From NCBI RefSeq assembly GCF_001888165.1, contig NZ_CP015455.1:1110001-1174000 (forward strand): DNA of 64,000 nucleotides. Direction: 5' to 3'. A program made the position numbers and the translations under genes. The stretch's first letter is position 1; every line of letters begins with the position of its first letter. Below are positions 61,479-64,000 of the stretch, in pieces. This stretch comes from Syntrophotalea acetylenica (lineage in GTDB: Bacteria; Desulfobacterota; Desulfuromonadia; Desulfuromonadales; Syntrophotaleaceae). The notes beneath the pieces were generated by a model. It was not told the origin of the DNA. It did no database searches and saw only the letters and a list, made by a program, of their open reading frames with translations.

Positions 61479-62312
61479 ATGACATACGATAAGGACTGGA
61501 AGCTCATCGACATGCAGGCTGCGGCGATGCTCGACTGCGGAAAATGGCAGGAAGCCGTCCGCTTGTACCGGCAAGCCCTTGCTGCCGCCGGACCCGTTGC
61601 CGATCTGTATGCCGGACTTGGCGAAGCCTATGCCGAAGGAGGCCGGATCGAAGACGCGATGGCAGCTTACCAGGAGGCGCTTGCACTGGATCCTGAGAAT
61701 GCAGATGGTCTTTTTGCACTCGGAGACCTGTATTTTGAGCTGGGGCAGGAACAACAGGCGCTTGCGTGGTATGAAAAACTGCTGTCCCGTTCGGATGAAT
61801 CCGCCGAGGCATTGACGAGGATCGGCTTGGTTTACGCTGCTCGGCAGGACTTTGAGCGGGCACTTCAATATATGAAACAGGCGCGGCAGGCCGATCCGGC
61901 CTCTGCCTTTGCCGCAGCCGGATTGGGGGAACTGTACGTTTCTCTCGGGCAACCGGACAAAGCATTGCCTTTGTTCGAGGAAGCTTTGCGTCTAGATCCG
62001 GACGATCCGCACATTTTGTTGAACCTGGCGGATCTGCGATACGATCTGGGGGATAGCGGCGGTGCCGAAAAACTGTATCGCCGCGCTCTGGAAATAGAGG
62101 AAGACATTCCGGAGCTGCATCTTGCCCTGGGCAACCTGATGCTCGATCAGGATCAAACGCGGCAGGCCCTTGGCCATTATCGCCGTTTTCTTGAGTTGGA
62201 AAAAGCCCCGCAGTCCGGGAATCTGCGCAAGGAAGTCGCTGCATTGGCAGAAGGACTGGAGGAGGAACTGGCGCAAACTTCCCAAAAATCCGGCAAAAAA
62301 CCTCGAAAATAA
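61479..62312 (+). CDS. TPR-repeat protein
   Basis: The 277-residue protein is almost wholly TPR helices, about seven repeats over residues 10-245, for example ADLYAGLGEAYAEGGRIEDAMAA and ALPLFEEALRLDPDDPHIL, with a basic tail (KSGKKPRK). No signal peptide or membrane segment is present, so it is a cytoplasmic adaptor. The ATG at 61479 is weakly supported by an upstream ribosome-binding site; the 241-base leader holds two hairpins. Partners are unknown. Confidence 0.8.
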   Translation: MTYDKDWKLIDMQAAAMLDCGKWQEAVRLYRQALAAAGPVADLYAGLGEAYAEGGRIEDAMAAYQEALALDPENADGLFALGDLYFELGQEQQALAWYEKLLSRSDESAEALTRIGLVYAARQDFERALQYMKQARQADPASAFAAAGLGELYVSLGQPDKALPLFEEALRLDPDDPHILLNLADLRYDLGDSGGAEKLYRRALEIEEDIPELHLALGNLMLDQDQTRQALGHYRRFLELEKAPQSGNLRKEVAALAEGLEEELAQTSQKSGKKPRK

Positions 62313-62340
62313 AAAGGGCAGCCCGATCGGGCTGCCCTTT
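62313..62340. terminator. Bidirectional terminator after the TPR gene
   Basis: A perfect 12-bp stem (AAAGGGCAGCCC with GGGCTGCCCTTT, loop GATC) begins right after the TPR stop codon and ends 24 bases before the stop of the minus-strand gene. It can serve both. Confidence 0.9.
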
Positions 62341-62364
62341 GGCTTCATATTCAACAACCGCAGC

Positions 62365-62655
62365 TTATTTCTTTTTGCCGCCGGAAGCCTTTTTGGAAGC
62401 TTTGAGGGGGTTGATCTTCTGGTTGGCGGTGACAATTTCCACTTTTTTATGGGTGGCGATGTTGCACAAACCCTGTGCCCACTTCCGCGCGGGGGAAGGG
62501 CAGGCCGAACAGACCTGGCCAATGGAGCTGTCGACGATGCGTTCGCAACCCTGACATTCCTCAACGATGGGCTGGCAGGAATTGCCTTCGAAGATGCAGC
62601 CGTTTTTGGTCCAGAAGGTACACTCGGTACCGGGTTGGATAGTTTCACATTTCAT
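62365..62655 (-). CDS. PxxKW-family cysteine-rich protein
   Basis: The 96-residue protein starts MKCETIQPGTECTFWTKNGC and has about ten cysteines, ending with the signature CPSPARKWAQGLCNIATHKK (P-x-x-K-W) and a lysine-rich tail. This small family is known from sulfur- and metal-reducing deltaproteobacteria; its function is unknown, but the Cys spacing suggests metal or iron-sulfur binding. The start at 62655 has AGGAGG upstream at a longer than usual distance. Confidence 0.78.
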   Translation of the reverse strand: MKCETIQPGTECTFWTKNGCIFEGNSCQPIVEECQGCERIVDSSIGQVCSACPSPARKWAQGLCNIATHKKVEIVTANQKINPLKASKKASGGKKK

Positions 62656-62827
62656 GGGATCCAGATGCCTCCTTTATGTCGTTTTCCGAAGGAAAATTTC
62701 GGTCTTAAAGACGCCCATTATTTAACAGCTTGGTAAAATTTGTCAACGATTAATTCCTCGGGGCATGCCTGTGTGTGCATTGATGCACATGGCTTGTCTG
62801 CCGCGGGGCGGAAGGAAAGTTTTGTAT

Positions 62828-63106
62828 ATGGACCGTGACTGGGAAAAAATCTGCCAGCGCTGTGGGCGCTGCTGCTACGAAAAAATCGAGTTCGAAGGTG
62901 AAATATATTATACGGACGAGCCTTGCCAGTACCTGGATCTCAAGACGCACCTCTGCCGTGTCTACCCCCAGCGTTGCATGGTCCGTCCGGGGTGTGTTGC
63001 CCTGACTCCGGAACTGGTCCGGCAAGGTTTACTGCCCGCCGATTGCCCGTATATCGCTCATGTTTTGCGTTCAGCGGGAACAAAGCTTGATAAACCGCGC
63101 GATTGA
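62828..63106 (+). CDS. YkgJ-family cysteine cluster protein
   Basis: The 92-residue protein has WEKICQRCGRCCYEKIEF (CxxCxxCC near residue 9-16), then CQYLDLKTHLCRVYPQRC and CPYIAHV, the cysteine layout of the YkgJ/CxxCxxCC zinc or iron-sulfur domain family. The ATG at 62828 has AAGGAAAG upstream. Function unknown. It is divergent from the PxxKW gene. Confidence 0.78.
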   Translation: MDRDWEKICQRCGRCCYEKIEFEGEIYYTDEPCQYLDLKTHLCRVYPQRCMVRPGCVALTPELVRQGLLPADCPYIAHVLRSAGTKLDKPRD

Positions 63107-63200
63107 CCACCCCCACCTGCGCGAAACCTGCTGTGTTTTTGTGTTCTGGCCGGATAGGCGGGCTTTGCGTTGGGCCGCGCCGGGCATTGGTGGCCTGATG

Positions 63201-63229
63201 GTGTCACCTGCGAGGATTCAGGTTACAAT
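63201..63229 (+). promoter_or_regulatory. Possible promoter of the phosphohexomutase gene
   Basis: GTGTCA (63201-63206), a 17-base spacer and TACAAT (63224-63229) form a moderate sigma70 match about 80 bases before the gene. The -10 is good, the -35 weak. Confidence 0.4.
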
Positions 63230-63309
63230 AAAGTGAGAAGAGCGATGCCAGGGATTATCTGCCGGGTACGGTTCCGGAGTCGGCTGCGCCCGCAACCAGG
63301 AGGGATATC

Positions 63310-64000
63310 ATGCACAAGATAAGGTTCGGTACGTCCGGGTGGCGAGGAGTTTTTTGTGAGGATTTTACCCTCGATAATGTCCGGGTGGTCACCCAGGCCA
63401 TTGCCGACTATCTGCGTTCCCGGGGGTTGCAGACACGAGGTCTGGTCGTCGGTCACGACAGCCGCTTTCTTGGGGAGAAATTCGCTCGTGAAACGGCGTG
63501 CGTGCTGGCAGGCGACGGCATTCCCTCCTGTTTGTGCAACCGCGATACGCCAACGCCCGCCATTGCTTTTGAAATCATACGCCGCCGGGCGGCAGGAGGG
63601 ATCAACTTTACCGCAAGCCATAACCCCGCGGATTACAACGGCATGAAGTTTTCTCCCGCGTCGGGCGGGCCGGCTCTGCCCGAAGTTACAGAGGAGATCG
63701 AGCGTCGCGCCAATGCCATGCTGGGGGAAATCTGTTATCGGGCCATGCCGATCGAGGATGCTTTTCGCGAGGGGCTGATCGAGGAAATCGATGCCCGGCC
63801 GGCTTACCAGCAGGCGGTTGCCAAACTGGCGGATCTGCAGGCTATAGGCCGCTCCGGAATGGGGTTTGCCGTCAACCCTCTGTATGGCACATCCCGAGGG
63901 TACCTCGACCGGATGCTGCGGGAGGCCGGCGCGCGGGTAGTGTGCATCAATGCCTGTCGCGATCCTTACTTCGGAGGTTTTCCTCCGGAACCGGCGCGTA
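63310..64000 (+). CDS. Phosphoglucomutase/phosphomannomutase family (3' end missing)
   Basis: Members interconvert hexose 1- and 6-phosphates. The visible 230 residues begin MHKIRFGTSGWRGVFCEDFT, the family start, followed by LVVGHDSRFLGEKF and GGINFTASHNPADYNGMKFS with the phosphoserine in TASHNP (around residue 101). FAVNPLYGTSRGYLDRML begins the second domain. The ATG at 63310 has AGGAGGG upstream. The gene runs past the window end. The particular sugar (glucose, mannose or glucosamine) cannot be told from this half. Confidence 0.88.
   Translation, partial: MHKIRFGTSGWRGVFCEDFTLDNVRVVTQAIADYLRSRGLQTRGLVVGHDSRFLGEKFARETACVLAGDGIPSCLCNRDTPTPAIAFEIIRRRAAGGINFTASHNPADYNGMKFSPASGGPALPEVTEEIERRANAMLGEICYRAMPIEDAFREGLIEEIDARPAYQQAVAKLADLQAIGRSGMGFAVNPLYGTSRGYLDRMLREAGARVVCINACRDPYFGGFPPEPAR

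Noticed and set aside
61333-61482. 49-codon ORF overlapping the start of the small TPR gene by ATGA
   Set aside because: The overlap looks natural, but the ribosome-binding site is too close, the composition is odd and the region contains hairpins that explain it as leader.
1-64000. CRISPR arrays, insertion sequences, prophage genes, rRNA operons
   Set aside because: No regularly spaced repeats, transposases, integrases or rRNA segments were seen in the window.

Overview
The window is a gene-dense stretch of a moderately GC-rich Gram-negative chromosome. It holds about 60 protein genes, almost all on the + strand, and no rRNA or tRNA that I can see. The outer-membrane assembly genes, complete lipid A/Kdo/heptose pathway, gene order (yicC-gmk-rpoZ-rel; mutL-miaA-hfq), a PxxKW cysteine-rich protein and the overall protein character suggest a deltaproteobacterium of the Desulfuromonadales type (Geobacter/Pelobacter/Desulfuromonas relatives). 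That assignment is inference from family knowledge, not a database result.

Layout. 1-4.6 kb: prfB (cut by the window exactly at its programmed frameshift site), lysS, and lolC-lolD for lipoprotein export. 4.7-17.6 kb: an envelope operon, bamA-skp-lpxD-fabZ-lpxA-gnnA-gnnB-lpxB-msbA-waaA-lpxK-Trm112, which makes and flips lipid A-Kdo and assembles outer-membrane proteins. The gnnA/gnnB pair between lpxA and lpxB predicts a 3-amino-3-deoxy lipid A sugar with amide-linked acyl chains. 17.6-38.9 kb: LPS core region with heptosyltransferases waaF and waaC, about seven further glycosyltransferases (one frameshifted), five LPS-kinase-like genes including two tandem double-domain proteins, two pyruvyltransferase-like proteins, a sulfotransferase, waaG-waaP, and the ADP-heptose genes gmhA, hldE and gmhB. 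Two stretches here are conspicuously AT-rich and look acquired. 38.9-43.5 kb: yicC, gmk, rpoZ, a long RelA/SpoT homologue with unusual residues in its hydrolase site, and ridA. 43.6-46.2 kb (minus strand): rpmB, a DUF523 gene, and purN with purM, whose promoter carries a palindrome. 46.4-54.4 kb: rimI, pyrK-pyrD (pyrD frameshifted at its 3' end), a DHH-CBS-nucleotidyltransferase fusion, a site-2-type protease, scpA-scpB and an RluB-type pseudouridine synthase. 54.6-64 kb: a TPR/acidic protein with an ExeA-like ATPase, mutL-miaA-hfq, a second TPR protein, two small cysteine-rich proteins, and the start of a phosphohexomutase.

The dominant theme is envelope biogenesis. Precursors (GmhA, HldE, GmhB) feed WaaF/WaaC; lipid A is built by LpxA/GnnA/GnnB/LpxD/LpxB/LpxK/WaaA and flipped by MsbA; the core is extended by glycosyltransferases and decorated by kinases, pyruvyl and sulfo transfer; BamA, Skp and LolCD build the receiving membrane. 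The best candidates for undescribed biology are the expanded LPS-kinase set with its duplicated double-kinase proteins, the predicted hydrolase-defective Rel, and the operators at the purM and TPR promoters. Three single-base losses (two in one glycosyltransferase, one in pyrD) should be checked as possible sequencing errors before biological meaning is attached to them.
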